Of a stretch of DNA of 64,000 nt, positions 51,153-60,673 are shown one piece after another (position 1 is the first letter of the stretch; each line of letters begins with the position of its first letter). The DNA comes from MGIIb-O1 sp002457595 (GTDB lineage: Archaea; Thermoplasmatota; Poseidoniia; Poseidoniales; Thalassarchaeaceae). Position numbers and translations under genes: made by a program. A model generated the notes under the pieces. That model had not been told where the DNA came from. It worked only from the letters and a program-made list of their open reading frames with translations, and did not search any database. Where the stretch lies: NCBI GenBank assembly GCA_045568115.1, contig JBJLBO010000004.1:62001-126000 (forward strand), in the 5' to 3' direction.

Positions 51153-54125
51153 ATGTTAGGTGATGGCGTGAGCGGTATCGGCGATGAGGACGATAAAGGC
51201 AACATCGCCCAGAAAGTTATGGGTAAGGCTAAATCAATTGTTAGTGGTGCTGTAACCAACATAGATGGGCATGATAAGGATTTTTTACGAACTAAATCAA
51301 GAGTTATGAAAAATAAATTCAGTAGGATTTCAGCACGAATGGATGCGACAGAGTTGCTAACAAAATTCCCAGCATTTACTGTGGTTTTATGTCTTGTAGT
51401 TACTGGATTTTTCTCAATAGAATCTGGAATAATAGATTGTAGAGATGGATTTTGCCCATTCCCTGATAAAGAACCTTCAATGAATGTCAATGGGGATTTG
51501 GAAGTTTATCTTCCTCAAGATTCCCCTATCTCTGCACTACTTGCAGATGTTCAACTAGATTGGACTACAAATGTCATGGTAATTTATGTTGAATCTGAAA
51601 ATGGTAATGTTACGGCTGTAGATGATCCAAAAACCCCTGAAGTTAATGATGGCGTCCTTAAACAGATAGACAAGGTGGAAAACAAAATCAACCCGAATAG
51701 GGACGATGGTGGAGTAGATAACGTAATTTATGTTCTTTCAATTTCGACTGTTGTTAAGGAAGTTAATTCCAGTGCTGGACGAGTTGCGATCTCATTCGGT
51801 TCTGCAATTTCGGAAGCAATAGGTGACGATACAATTTCTGAGATGATTAATGAATCAGTAAATGAAAATCCTGACCTTGTGGGAAATTACGCAATTCCCG
51901 ATGAACAAGATAGAGTTGATCGGATACTACGTGAACTGCCACAAAATGCTCTAGACAAATTAGTTAGAGATGTAGGCAGAGCAGGTGTAGCAGAACAAGC
52001 AAATTATTGGAATAGAGCAGTAATAATTATTGGAATATCGGATGAATTAAAAAATGAGTCAGGCACTACACTTTCTATATCTCAATTGATTGAGCAAACT
52101 CAAAATGATATCAATCAAATAGCGGAAGATAATGATTGGGAATCAAAGAACCTGACAATGACACTGACAGGACCTGTTCCAATCACAAATGCAGTAACAG
52201 AAGAGTCATTCAATCTATTCTGGACGGTGTTCCCTGTAGGAGTAATACTGGTCGCATTTGGTTTATTTTTATTCCATTGTGACCTGTTACAAACTGGCCG
52301 TATTAGATTTGTTCAAGGGATAAAAGTAGTCATAATTTCAGGCTTACCTACTCTTTGCTCGGTATGGATTACTATGGGAATAATTGGTTGGACTGACTAT
52401 GAAGTAACCATGACTGTAATTATAGTTGGACCTATTATCCTTGCTTTAGGCGTATCTTATGGACTCCATATTACCAATCGCTATGCTGAAGCAAAAGGAA
52501 CACCTCAAGAAAAAATGAAAATAGCTCTTTCATCAACAGGAAGGGCTGTATTACTTTCAGCTGTAACTACAGTGATTGGATTTATTTCTCTAGTCACCAC
52601 TCCTATGGCTCCTATACAAACAGTAGGATATTCACTTGCAATGGGAATTGTTGTTGTATATATTATGACTATGGTAATGGTGCCCAACCTGACAATGTTA
52701 CTAGATCTGAAAAAACCGTCTCACCCCCCCCCTGAAATCTTCGTTAAGGCTGTTACATTTCCAATAAACTGGACAAAAGTAACTATTGCAGTATTTATCA
52801 GTTTGATGTTAATTTCTTCTGTTTATAGCCGAGAACAAGTAGAAGAGAATATTGATCTTCTTGACATGGCACCTCAGAATGTTGAAGCAGTAGCGAAGAT
52901 GAAAACTTATTCAGATGAATTTGAGGCTGGGCAACCAGGATTCTTATTGATAGAAGAAGACGTTAGTGCTTCTGCAGAATTATTGAGTTCCAATTTCCAA
53001 GACATGAATGACCCCTATGAGAACCTCAAAGGGATAGAAGATTTAGAAGAAAAATGCAACACAATAAATCAGACTACTGCGGTATCTATTGTGTTTCTAA
53101 TGAAAGCAGTTGCAGTAGGTGTGAACATTTCTGGCGATTCAATTAATGATCCAATCCAAGAGAATGAAATAATTCCAGACGAAATTAAAGATGTGGCTGA
53201 TATTGTATTCAACAGAGAAGCATCTGGGAACGGGTCATTTTGGTGGGCTCTTTCTGTACTTGATCAACAACCATCAGGAGGAGTCCAGGAACAAAACTTC
53301 CTAATTAACGTATTTTACAACAGTATGACTAAAGAAATGAGAGAATTTTTCATATCGGAAAATTATAAGAGAAGTTTAATCTACATAGATATGCCATTCA
53401 TGGATGTACAAAGAACAGAAGCAGCAGTAAATATGGTCAATTCATTTGCCGGCGATGGAAGTTCTGTAGATGTTAAAGATGATACTTTAGTTGGTGTTGC
53501 AGCTGTAACAATAGAAGTCAACGAATTGATTGTTAAATCCCAATGGAATTCTCTCGGCTTCGCTCTTTTATTCACTGTTTTTACCCTAGGGCTTGTGTTC
53601 AGTTCAGCTAAATATGCCATATTAACAACTCTACCTGTCGCATTCACGGTTTTCATGCAATGGTTAGTCATGGATATGAATGATACGAGTCTCTCTTTAG
53701 TTACTGTAATGATTGGTTCAATACTTGTGGGCGTAGGTGTTGATTTCTCAATTCACATTGCTAATCGGGTCCGTGAATTGGGAGGTTCCTTAGACGCAAT
53801 TAGAATAGCGTGCGCTAGTACTGGGATGAGTCTATTTGAGGCTGCAACGGTTACTGCATTAGGGATGACTTGCGCATATCTAATCGACATTCCTGCAATA
53901 GTACCTTTCGTTACTGTGATCATTATTCTATTGGTATTAGCGGCCATATCTGCATTATTTTTGCTACCAGCAATCTATTCTTTACTCGTTAAAGCTAACA
54001 TCTCATTATCAGGTGGTTCATCTTCAATGGCTAGAGCCGCAGGACTTAGAAGAACATTAACTAGAGAAGAAGATGGATTAATTGATGCTACCCTTGTTAT
54101 GGAAAATGTAGGAGAGGCTTGGTGA
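51153..54125 (+). CDS. RND-superfamily exporter (MMPL-type)
   Basis: Large membrane protein, about 990 residues, with duplicated MMPL halves: span 1 (FTVVLCLVVTGFFSIESGII) then an external domain of about 280 residues; a five-span block (VFPVGVILVAFGLFLFH ... VIIVGPIILALGVSYGLHIT); a second span and external domain; and a final block with VTVMIGSILVGVGVDFSIHI, LFEAATVTALGMTCAYLID. The G-x3-D/Y sequences in the fourth-span positions (GVSYGLHITNRY, GVGVDFSIHIANRV) are typical of proton-driven RND carriers of lipids. Substrate unknown. ATG 51153 chosen over 51114, which would translate the tRNA-like fragment. Confidence 0.9.
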   Translation: MLGDGVSGIGDEDDKGNIAQKVMGKAKSIVSGAVTNIDGHDKDFLRTKSRVMKNKFSRISARMDATELLTKFPAFTVVLCLVVTGFFSIESGIIDCRDGFCPFPDKEPSMNVNGDLEVYLPQDSPISALLADVQLDWTTNVMVIYVESENGNVTAVDDPKTPEVNDGVLKQIDKVENKINPNRDDGGVDNVIYVLSISTVVKEVNSSAGRVAISFGSAISEAIGDDTISEMINESVNENPDLVGNYAIPDEQDRVDRILRELPQNALDKLVRDVGRAGVAEQANYWNRAVIIIGISDELKNESGTTLSISQLIEQTQNDINQIAEDNDWESKNLTMTLTGPVPITNAVTEESFNLFWTVFPVGVILVAFGLFLFHCDLLQTGRIRFVQGIKVVIISGLPTLCSVWITMGIIGWTDYEVTMTVIIVGPIILALGVSYGLHITNRYAEAKGTPQEKMKIALSSTGRAVLLSAVTTVIGFISLVTTPMAPIQTVGYSLAMGIVVVYIMTMVMVPNLTMLLDLKKPSHPPPEIFVKAVTFPINWTKVTIAVFISLMLISSVYSREQVEENIDLLDMAPQNVEAVAKMKTYSDEFEAGQPGFLLIEEDVSASAELLSSNFQDMNDPYENLKGIEDLEEKCNTINQTTAVSIVFLMKAVAVGVNISGDSINDPIQENEIIPDEIKDVADIVFNREASGNGSFWWALSVLDQQPSGGVQEQNFLINVFYNSMTKEMREFFISENYKRSLIYIDMPFMDVQRTEAAVNMVNSFAGDGSSVDVKDDTLVGVAAVTIEVNELIVKSQWNSLGFALLFTVFTLGLVFSSAKYAILTTLPVAFTVFMQWLVMDMNDTSLSLVTVMIGSILVGVGVDFSIHIANRVRELGGSLDAIRIACASTGMSLFEAATVTALGMTCAYLIDIPAIVPFVTVIIILLVLAAISALFLLPAIYSLLVKANISLSGGSSSMARAAGLRRTLTREEDGLIDATLVMENVGEAW

Positions 54126-54127
54126 AG

Positions 54128-54601
54128 ATGGCAAATCATTGGTTGATGAAAAGTGAACCTCACGTTTACCCGTGGGAACAACTAGTAGAAGACGGTTCGA
54201 CTCATTGGGATGGTGTTCGCAATTATCAAGCAAGAAATATAATGCGAGATAAAATGAAGAAAGGTGATTTGGTTTTCTTCTATCACTCAAATTGCAAACC
54301 TCCACATATAGCAGGCATCGCTAAAGTTTGCAAAGAGGCATATCCAGATTTCACCGCTCAAGACCCTAAATCAAAATATTTTGATCCAAAAGCATCTCCA
54401 GAAAATCCGAGATGGATGATGGTTGATATTGAGCCAATACTAAAAATAGGTCCAATAGGGTTACCTGAACTAAAAGAAAATCCCGCCTTGGAGGGAATGC
54501 CATTATTACAACGAGGTCAAAGACTCTCTGTGCAACCAGTTTCTCCAGAACATTTCTCAATTGTTTGTAAAATGGCTGGAATAAAAAATCCACCTAAATA
54601 G
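54128..54601 (+). CDS. EVE-domain protein
   Basis: PUA-like EVE fold, thought to bind modified bases in DNA or RNA. HWLMKSEPHVYPWEQLVEDG is the classic start (W-x-K-S-E-P); WDGVRNYQARNIMRDKMKKG, LVFFYHSNCKPPHIAGIAKV, PRWMMVDIEPI and GMPLLQRGQRLSVQPVS follow. 157 residues from the ATG at 54128. Two bases separate it from the exporter stop. SRP RNA is encoded on the other strand right after it. Confidence 0.92.
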   Translation: MANHWLMKSEPHVYPWEQLVEDGSTHWDGVRNYQARNIMRDKMKKGDLVFFYHSNCKPPHIAGIAKVCKEAYPDFTAQDPKSKYFDPKASPENPRWMMVDIEPILKIGPIGLPELKENPALEGMPLLQRGQRLSVQPVSPEHFSIVCKMAGIKNPPK

Positions 54602-54920
54602 GTGGGCGTGTCCTCGGTGGACGCTCGTCACCAACATCGAATTTCATCGATCTCCTCCGCCCCGCAATCCCAAGGCATCCAGCATCCCCGGTCGGGCTGC
54701 TCGCTTCCGCGCCTGACCTGATTCCCGGGCGTAAGACGGGCCTCGCTTCCCTCCGGAAGCGACCTCCGCCAACCTGCATCTCTTGGGGGCGAGGCATCGA
54801 CGTTAACCAATGGATCATTGCTGGCTCGTCTGCGCCGCCCTCGGACTTCAGGTCACCATTATCGACGATTTGTGAATGATAGAGCACGTCAACACTCCCC
54901 CTAGCCCAACTACCCCTAGG
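54602..54920 (-). ncRNA. signal recognition particle RNA (archaeal 7S type); ends approximate
   Basis: GC-rich tract on the reverse strand. The helix 8 core at 54695-54722 reads aatcaggtcaggcgcggaag then cgagcagc, matching the conserved SRP54-binding site (CAGGUC...GGAAG...AGCAGC). Just 5' of it cgcttccggagggaagcg is a GGAG-capped hairpin like helix 6 (SRP19 site). The flanks cctcgcccc and ggggcggagg pair as helix 5, and aacgtcga/tcgatgtt extend it. Alu-domain ends are not resolved; the 5' end may lie at 54890-54930. Any frame here is spurious. Confidence 0.87.
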
Positions 54921-54969
54921 GTCCGTTACCTAAGAACAACACGCTAATGCAAAAGTATTGATTATTGAG

Positions 54970-55350
54970 TTATGATTCATATTTTGAAGGGCAACCCGTT
55001 TGGATTTCATTTGCACTAATTTTCCATATAGATTCAGATTCAGAAAGCACACCCTTGATTGCAATTGTCTTCCCTTCTTGAAATCCATCAGGTACAGAGA
55101 TTTCGGCAAAAATAACTGAGACCTCATTTTGTGAACCTTGTAGGATGAAACTATGGGATGAATTGTCCAAACTACCGATTTTCACTATTCCTCTAAGATG
55201 TACCTCACTTCCAACGAATTCACCTGGAGATTCCATTATTTCATCCACAGAATACTGAGTCTCCGGTTCAACTGCAACATACATCAATCCAATAAGTGCG
55301 AACATGAGAATGCCGATTCCCAATAACCGCTTGACGCGTGTATTGGCCAT
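54970..55350 (-). CDS. ccmE: CcmE-like cytochrome c maturation heme chaperone
   Basis: Heme carrier in system I cytochrome c maturation. Membrane anchor LLGIGILMFALIGLMYVA near the N-terminus, then an OB barrel: VDEIMESPGEFVGSEVHLRG, GIVKIGSLDNSSHSFIL, VIFAEISVPDGFQEGKTIAI, KGVLSESESIWKISANEI and the end TGCPSKYES. Bacterial CcmE attaches heme at a HxxxY His; here the position is CxxxY (C-P-S-K-Y), the archaeal-type variant. 126 residues from the ATG at 55350; a start at 55368 adds six. No other ccm gene is nearby. Confidence 0.85.
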   Translation of the reverse strand: MANTRVKRLLGIGILMFALIGLMYVAVEPETQYSVDEIMESPGEFVGSEVHLRGIVKIGSLDNSSHSFILQGSQNEVSVIFAEISVPDGFQEGKTIAIKGVLSESESIWKISANEIQTGCPSKYES

Positions 55351-55407
55351 ATTGATGGCTAAATGCACCCATTGATGAGGATTGCCACGAATCGCATGTG
55401 AAAACTA

Positions 55408-56508
55408 TCAGCGAGAGAAGCCAACAGCTTCTTCGAGATCTTTGAAACCATTCTCATTTATTTTCTTTTTAATTCCTTTAATTGTCCTAGGGACAACGGA
55501 CGGTCCTTGGAAAACCATTGCTGAATACAATTGTAATAATGATGCTCCGTTAGTTATTGCACTCCATGCTGATTCGGCGTCTTCAATTCCGCCACAACCA
55601 ATGATAGGAACCTTGTCCCCTACTGAGTCATATAGAAGTCCGATTTTCTGAATTGATTGAGAAAGAAGAGGGCGCCCCGATAGTCCTCCTGATTCAGCAA
55701 AGATATTTCTTGAACGGGTATTAGAAGGAACCGGGCGAGATATTGTTGTATTTGTCGCAATAAAACCATCAATGCCTGCTGATAATGCAGCACCCGCACA
55801 AGAGAGAAGCACATCATCATCCAAATCAGGAGAGAATTTGAGTAAGATTGGTTTTACGCCAGAATTACTCTCGCGAACTCTAATACAAGCCGATACTACA
55901 TCACGGATATGGTCATCCTCCTGTAATTCTCTTAATCCTGGAGTATTTGGCGATGACACATTCAAGACAAATAAGTCTGCATGTTCATAAAGAAGACTAA
56001 ATGTTTCAGCATAATCATTGGGTGCTCGATTATTATCTACACTCTTTGAACGCCCAATATTAGCCGCGACGGGAACTTGTGGCCATTTTCCAGACACGCG
56101 GCGGCTAATACATTGGTCTCTTACGGCTAATGCACCAGGATTATTGAAACCCATCCTATTAATCAAAGCTAGATCATTATCGGATCTGAACATTCTAGGT
56201 TTAGGGTTTCCATCTTGCGGATATCTAGTAATTCCGCCATACTCAACCCAAGAGAATCCTAAGGCCGGCCATGCCGATAGTGCTGTTGCCGATTTGTCGA
56301 ATCCGGCAGCAAGCCCTAATGGATGGCGAAATAACTTTCCAAAAACATTTATTGGTATAGAGGGAGTTCTGTATATAGAATTTAGAATTTTTTGTGAGCC
56401 ACGATTTTGTCCGAATTTAGCAAGTATATTGACACTCAAATCATGTGCTTTTTCGGAGTCAATAAATTTCATCCCAGGTCGAACAAACAACCGATATGGC
56501 AAGCCCAT
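55408..56508 (-). CDS. pyrD: dihydroorotate dehydrogenase (quinone), class 2
   Basis: Oxidises dihydroorotate in pyrimidine synthesis and passes electrons to quinone, in keeping with menaquinone genes in the window. YRLFVRPGMKFIDSEKAHDL is the membrane-associating N-terminal helix of class 2; LGLAAGFDKSATALSAWPAL, FNNPGA, FVLNVSSPNTPGLRELQ (catalytic Ser), ATNTTISRPVPSNT and GCGGIEDAESAWSAITNGAS follow. 366 residues. Starts 13 bases inside the divergent unknown gene. Confidence 0.95.
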   Translation of the reverse strand: MGLPYRLFVRPGMKFIDSEKAHDLSVNILAKFGQNRGSQKILNSIYRTPSIPINVFGKLFRHPLGLAAGFDKSATALSAWPALGFSWVEYGGITRYPQDGNPKPRMFRSDNDLALINRMGFNNPGALAVRDQCISRRVSGKWPQVPVAANIGRSKSVDNNRAPNDYAETFSLLYEHADLFVLNVSSPNTPGLRELQEDDHIRDVVSACIRVRESNSGVKPILLKFSPDLDDDVLLSCAGAALSAGIDGFIATNTTISRPVPSNTRSRNIFAESGGLSGRPLLSQSIQKIGLLYDSVGDKVPIIGCGGIEDAESAWSAITNGASLLQLYSAMVFQGPSVVPRTIKGIKKKINENGFKDLEEAVGFSR

Positions 56509-56975
56509 CTATACGACGGGGACAGCGGTATGATTCAAGGATTGCGTGCCTTGCGGTAACTGTGGTCCGTGAACAGAGACTCCGTGCTATTCGCGAGCTG
56601 GCACGAAGACTACTAAGATCAAGAGGTGTAACTGTATACCATCCAGAAGATTGGAATCAAGCAACTACAGATCTCTCAATAAGATTATCTGACATCGCAC
56701 CAAATCTCTATATCGGAATTAATTTTGTTCCCGGTACTGATAATAAAATACACATCGACTTGGTTGGTGAAATAGGGGGAGTATTCGCAAATTTACCTCC
56801 AAAAGAATCCGAATTAGTTTGGATACCGATGGAGAATGGGACTGAATGGAATATTTTCATTTCAGAAGTTTTTGCTTTCGCATCAGCCGGCTATCCTGGT
56901 TGCTCTGGGTGTGGTGGTGCAGATGCAGAATTATTGTGGAATGAAAAAACATCACGAATTAGAATGATGCACTAA
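56496..56975 (+). CDS. unknown protein with C-terminal CxxCGG motif (159 aa)
   Basis: Not recognised. N-terminal Arg-rich helix (MASPSIRRGQRYDSRI, RLRAIRELARRLLRSRGVTV), then a predominantly beta segment (LYIGINFVPGTDNKIHIDLV, ESELVWIPMENGTEWNIFI) and a C-terminal PGCSGCGGADAELLW that may bind a metal. Soluble by composition. Divergent with pyrD (13-base overlap at the starts); the ATG at 56496 is the only start giving the helix in full. Confidence 0.6.
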   Translation: MASPSIRRGQRYDSRIACLAVTVVREQRLRAIRELARRLLRSRGVTVYHPEDWNQATTDLSIRLSDIAPNLYIGINFVPGTDNKIHIDLVGEIGGVFANLPPKESELVWIPMENGTEWNIFISEVFAFASAGYPGCSGCGGADAELLWNEKTSRIRMMH

Positions 56976-56977
56976 TT

Positions 56978-57013
56978 CACGCGCGCGTGAGCGCAGGCGC
57001 ACGCACGCACGCG
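56978..57013. repeat. alternating purine-pyrimidine tract (CG/CA-rich)
   Basis: The stretch begins with cacgcgcgcgtg, a perfect 12-base palindrome, and continues as gcgcaggcgc, then three acgc units. Nearly every step alternates purine and pyrimidine, the pattern that favours left-handed Z-DNA or cruciform extrusion under supercoiling. It lies between an unknown gene and topA, about 107 bases before the topA start, in otherwise AT-rich DNA. Confidence 0.7.
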
Positions 57014-57119
57014 TTGTATTGCCCTTTGTTCGCTCACGTTTATACAGGGTCCATGTTGCCACCGCGAAACGTGGAACTCTGACATCAGTCGGATGAGTCC
57101 AAACATGTGAGATGGTCAC

Positions 57120-59408
57120 TTGAAGTTAATGATTCTAGAATCCGGAGCAAAGGCTCGAACTATCAAGAAGTATCTGGGCAAGGAATGGATTGTTGATGCC
57201 TGCAATGGCCACGTGCAAGATTTGCCAAACAATGGATCATCTAAACAAAGTAACAAAGCTATGTGGGCTTCGAAAGAGGGATTTCTGCCCGAGCCTCCGT
57301 GGGCATGGACAGAAAGAGCAGAACGTGTAATAAGCAAGATGATTGAGAAAGCTAAGAAGAAAAATGTAGAAGAAATTTACATCGCTACTGACCCTGATAG
57401 GGAAGGCGAATTCATTGCATGGAGATTGAAAGAAATTTTCAGTGATTTCCCTCAAATAAAAAGAGTCACGTTCAATGAAATCACTCAAACTGCCGTTCAA
57501 GATGCGATGGAGTCGCCTAGGGAAATCGACATGAATCTTGTTAACGCTGCAAAGGTCAGGAGATTCATGGATAGATTAGTTGGATTTCGTTGTTCAAGAT
57601 TTTCTCGTTCATGGAGCTTAGCATCTATGGGGAGAGTCCAAACACCGACTCTTGGATTCATAGTAGATAGGGAAATAGAGCGTGATGCGCATGTACCTAT
57701 CCCATATCATTCAGTTCAAGGAGATGCTGATGGTGTTACCTTCAAAGTTAGATTTCATGAAAAAGATGAAAGTGAGGCATGGACAGATGATGGAGGCAAA
57801 CATCACCCAGATAGAACATCAAACTCCGAACTAGCTGACAATGCTATTCAAGCGCTTAATGAAGCAGGCGTGACTACAATAGTATCCGTTAAAGAAGGGA
57901 AAGTCAATCGCAAACCTCAACCACCATTTACTACCGATACTTTGCTTAGAACAGCAAGTAGCCGATTAGGATGGTCTATTGCACGGATTAACAGAGTCGC
58001 TACTTCACTATACCAAAGTGGCCACATAACATATATTCGTACAGATTCGACTCGAACAAGCGAATCTGCAAGAAAACGAATACGGAAGATAATTGATAAG
58101 GAATACGGAGAAGAATTCCTAGGCCTCGGTATTCTTGGGAAAGATGCAAAAAAAGGAGCGAAAAATGTCCAAGATGCTCACGAAGCAATAAGACCAACAA
58201 GCCCCGAGAGTAAGAGTTTAGATGATGGGGAAAAAGACCAACAATCACTATATCGATTAATATGGGCTCGTTTTGCTGCGAGTCAAATGTCAGATTCAAT
58301 AAGGGAAAGAAGAGATCTTACGTCTAGTGTTGAGAATTTAGAAAAAAATCTCTATGGCACAGCATCATGGCGTATACATGCAGGTTGGGAGGCAGTATAC
58401 TCAGATTCAGATTCAAATCCTCGGACTGAACCACCAACCTCTGGACTAGAAAAAGGCTCAGTATGGAAATTTTCACCCGCAAAAGATAACCCTAGAATAA
58501 TTACTGATGAAACAAAACCACCTCGTAGATTTAGTGAAAGTTCTATTATTCAAGCGATGAAAAACGCATCTATTGGTCGGCCTTCGACATATCTTACTAC
58601 AGTAACAAAACTAATTAACAGAGAATATGTGATCAAGGACGGGGCTTCACTTTCACCTTCAAAAAATGGACGTACTCTTTGGCTGGAAGTCGCTCCATTC
58701 TATAACGAACAAGATTTTTCAAATAATACCGTTCCAAAGGGACTTTTTACCCCAGAATTTACTGCATATATGGAAATGAATCTCGACAACATTGAAGCAG
58801 GGAATTCTACAGGATTTGGGGTTTGGGATTCATTTGTTGTCGATTTTAGAGAGATGCATAACAAAGCATTAGAAATTAGAAAAAAGAAACCAACTCCAAA
58901 ACAATTGAATTATATCGTAAACCGTATATCAAGAATGAGTGAAGAAGATAAAACAAAACTTCTGAACGGAAAAGATGTCACAGAACTTTCTGGAGAAGAA
59001 GCACACAAATTAATTGATTCAATGAATGCTGATGGGAGTGTAGAAGTTCCTGCAAGTGAAAAGCAAATCGCTCTCATAGTTCGTCTGGTAGATAAATTAA
59101 ATTTAGAGATCGATTCGTTTCTTGCAGGAAATAACATACCTGAACTAGATCAACTTACAGGAGGTAGAAGTGGAACTGCAAGCAATGCAATTAGTTTACT
59201 GATTGAGATGGATAAAGATTCTCCAGCGACAGAAAAACAAGTATCGGCTATACAATCAATGTGTGAAAGTCTAGAAATGAAAATACCCGATGCAATGGCG
59301 CTTGTGAACACAACTACAATAGAAGAAATTACAAAATCAGATGCGAGTTCTTTAATCGGGCAATTAAAGAAATTAATACAAAAAAGACGTCGGAAGAAAA
59401 AGAAGTGA
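57120..59408 (+). CDS. topA: DNA topoisomerase I (type IA, bacterial TopA-like)
   Basis: Relaxes negative supercoils. Toprim domain MKLMILESGAKARTIKKYLG with acidic IATDPDREGEFIAW; core with VNAAKVRRFMDRLVGFRCSR, SMGRVQTPTLGFIVDREIE; active-site Tyr in GHITYIRTDSTR; KNVQDAHEAIRPT and GRPSTYLTTVTKLINREYV. Instead of zinc fingers the C-terminal about 160 residues hold three repeats starting PTPKQLNYIVN, ASEKQIALIVR and ATEKQVSAIQS, then a basic end (KKLIQKRRRKKKK). 762 residues. TTG start at 57120 gives the family N-terminus; ATG 57129 is an alternative. Confidence 0.94.
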   Translation: MKLMILESGAKARTIKKYLGKEWIVDACNGHVQDLPNNGSSKQSNKAMWASKEGFLPEPPWAWTERAERVISKMIEKAKKKNVEEIYIATDPDREGEFIAWRLKEIFSDFPQIKRVTFNEITQTAVQDAMESPREIDMNLVNAAKVRRFMDRLVGFRCSRFSRSWSLASMGRVQTPTLGFIVDREIERDAHVPIPYHSVQGDADGVTFKVRFHEKDESEAWTDDGGKHHPDRTSNSELADNAIQALNEAGVTTIVSVKEGKVNRKPQPPFTTDTLLRTASSRLGWSIARINRVATSLYQSGHITYIRTDSTRTSESARKRIRKIIDKEYGEEFLGLGILGKDAKKGAKNVQDAHEAIRPTSPESKSLDDGEKDQQSLYRLIWARFAASQMSDSIRERRDLTSSVENLEKNLYGTASWRIHAGWEAVYSDSDSNPRTEPPTSGLEKGSVWKFSPAKDNPRIITDETKPPRRFSESSIIQAMKNASIGRPSTYLTTVTKLINREYVIKDGASLSPSKNGRTLWLEVAPFYNEQDFSNNTVPKGLFTPEFTAYMEMNLDNIEAGNSTGFGVWDSFVVDFREMHNKALEIRKKKPTPKQLNYIVNRISRMSEEDKTKLLNGKDVTELSGEEAHKLIDSMNADGSVEVPASEKQIALIVRLVDKLNLEIDSFLAGNNIPELDQLTGGRSGTASNAISLLIEMDKDSPATEKQVSAIQSMCESLEMKIPDAMALVNTTTIEEITKSDASSLIGQLKKLIQKRRRKKKK

Positions 59409-59457
59409 CAAAACTGACAATAATCACCCTCAAGAACACAAGCCCCTTGAACTACAT

Positions 59458-60669
59458 ATGAATGACAGTATTGACTACGATGTTATCATCGTAGGCGCAG
59501 GTCCTGTTGGTGGCTATTTAGCTACAAAATTTCGAGAAAATGGAGTCAGCGTTCTGATTTTGGAAGAGCATTCTGAAATTGGTAGACCATTTCAGTGTGC
59601 AGGGCTAGTTAATCCATCTGCTATGGAGAAAGTAGGTCTCTATGATACAGTTTTGACACGCATTTGGGGGGCAAGGATGCATAGTCCTTCGGGACTCAGT
59701 ATAGAAATCGGACAGCAGAATCGTGTTCGCACTTGGTCTGTTTGTAGAAAATTATTCGATGAAGCTGTGGTTAGAGAAGCATTAGAATCAGGTGCTGAAA
59801 TCTCTCTATCATCAAAACCAATTAATGCAGTTAGAAATGAAGATAACGTTGAGGTTGAGATTTCAACTCCTTTAGGAAATAAAACCATCACATGTTCCCT
59901 TCTTTGCGGAGCTGATGGAGCCCATTCTTGGGTTAGAAGAAAATTCAGGATGGGGCGGCCAAAAGAAATGATGATTGGATTCCAAATTGAAGTTACTGGA
60001 TATCCTGGGGTAGATGGAAAATTAGACGTATATACAGGAGAGGATATTGCCCCTGGATTCTTTGCATGGGCTATCCCATCAGGAGATACAACACGTATTG
60101 GAACTTGGACAAGACCTGACAGACTTGGAGAAAGAAATTGCGAAGAATTGCTTAATAACCTGTTAAAAAAGGAGATTTGGAAAGAGAGATTTAATGGGTG
60201 CAAAGAAATAGGCAGATATTGCGGCCCAATACCATCTGGCCTAATTTCTAAACCACTGATTGAAAGAGTTGCTGTTTTCGGAGATGCAGCAGGTCTTTGT
60301 AAGCCGACAACAGGTGGTGGAATCGGTAAAGGATTTGAACAAGTCGATTTGCTTGTACCTTATCTCTCTGAAGCCATCAAAAAGGAAAAATTATCAGAAA
60401 CTGATATGGAAAAAATGAGGAAATTACTAATTCCGATGAAGAAAAAATTGAATCGCTCCAAAGCACTAAGAAATGCTTTTCTAACCGAAGCCACTGATGA
60501 TGAGTTAGATGACGTATTTTCTATATGGTCTAGACCAGAAATTATTGAATTAATTAACGAGAAGGGAGATATTGAGAACCCTATCCCATTAGGAATTCAA
60601 ATGTTAAGGGATGTACCTGAATTTCGCCGACTTACAAAAAAAGCGGCAGCTGCAATAATATTGGGTTGA
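59458..60669 (+). CDS. geranylgeranyl reductase-family FAD oxidoreductase
   Basis: Reduces double bonds of archaeal membrane isoprenoid chains or of menaquinone side chains. Rossmann YDVIIVGAGPVGGYLATKFR, then EIGRPFQCAGLVNPSAME (PxxCxGxV-like active-site loop), SLLCGADGAHSWVRRKFRMG, PGFFAWAIPSGDTTRIGTW and VAVFGDAAGLCKPTTGGGIG (second FAD motif). 403 residues, the archaeal GGR length. ATG start; the following gene is 4 bases downstream. Confidence 0.9.
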   Translation: MNDSIDYDVIIVGAGPVGGYLATKFRENGVSVLILEEHSEIGRPFQCAGLVNPSAMEKVGLYDTVLTRIWGARMHSPSGLSIEIGQQNRVRTWSVCRKLFDEAVVREALESGAEISLSSKPINAVRNEDNVEVEISTPLGNKTITCSLLCGADGAHSWVRRKFRMGRPKEMMIGFQIEVTGYPGVDGKLDVYTGEDIAPGFFAWAIPSGDTTRIGTWTRPDRLGERNCEELLNNLLKKEIWKERFNGCKEIGRYCGPIPSGLISKPLIERVAVFGDAAGLCKPTTGGGIGKGFEQVDLLVPYLSEAIKKEKLSETDMEKMRKLLIPMKKKLNRSKALRNAFLTEATDDELDDVFSIWSRPEIIELINEKGDIENPIPLGIQMLRDVPEFRRLTKKAAAAIILG

Positions 60670-60673
60670 GTAT

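Noticed and set aside
54594..54887. Frames on the minus strand in the GC-rich tract
   Set aside because: They lie within the SRP RNA, whose helices explain the sequence.
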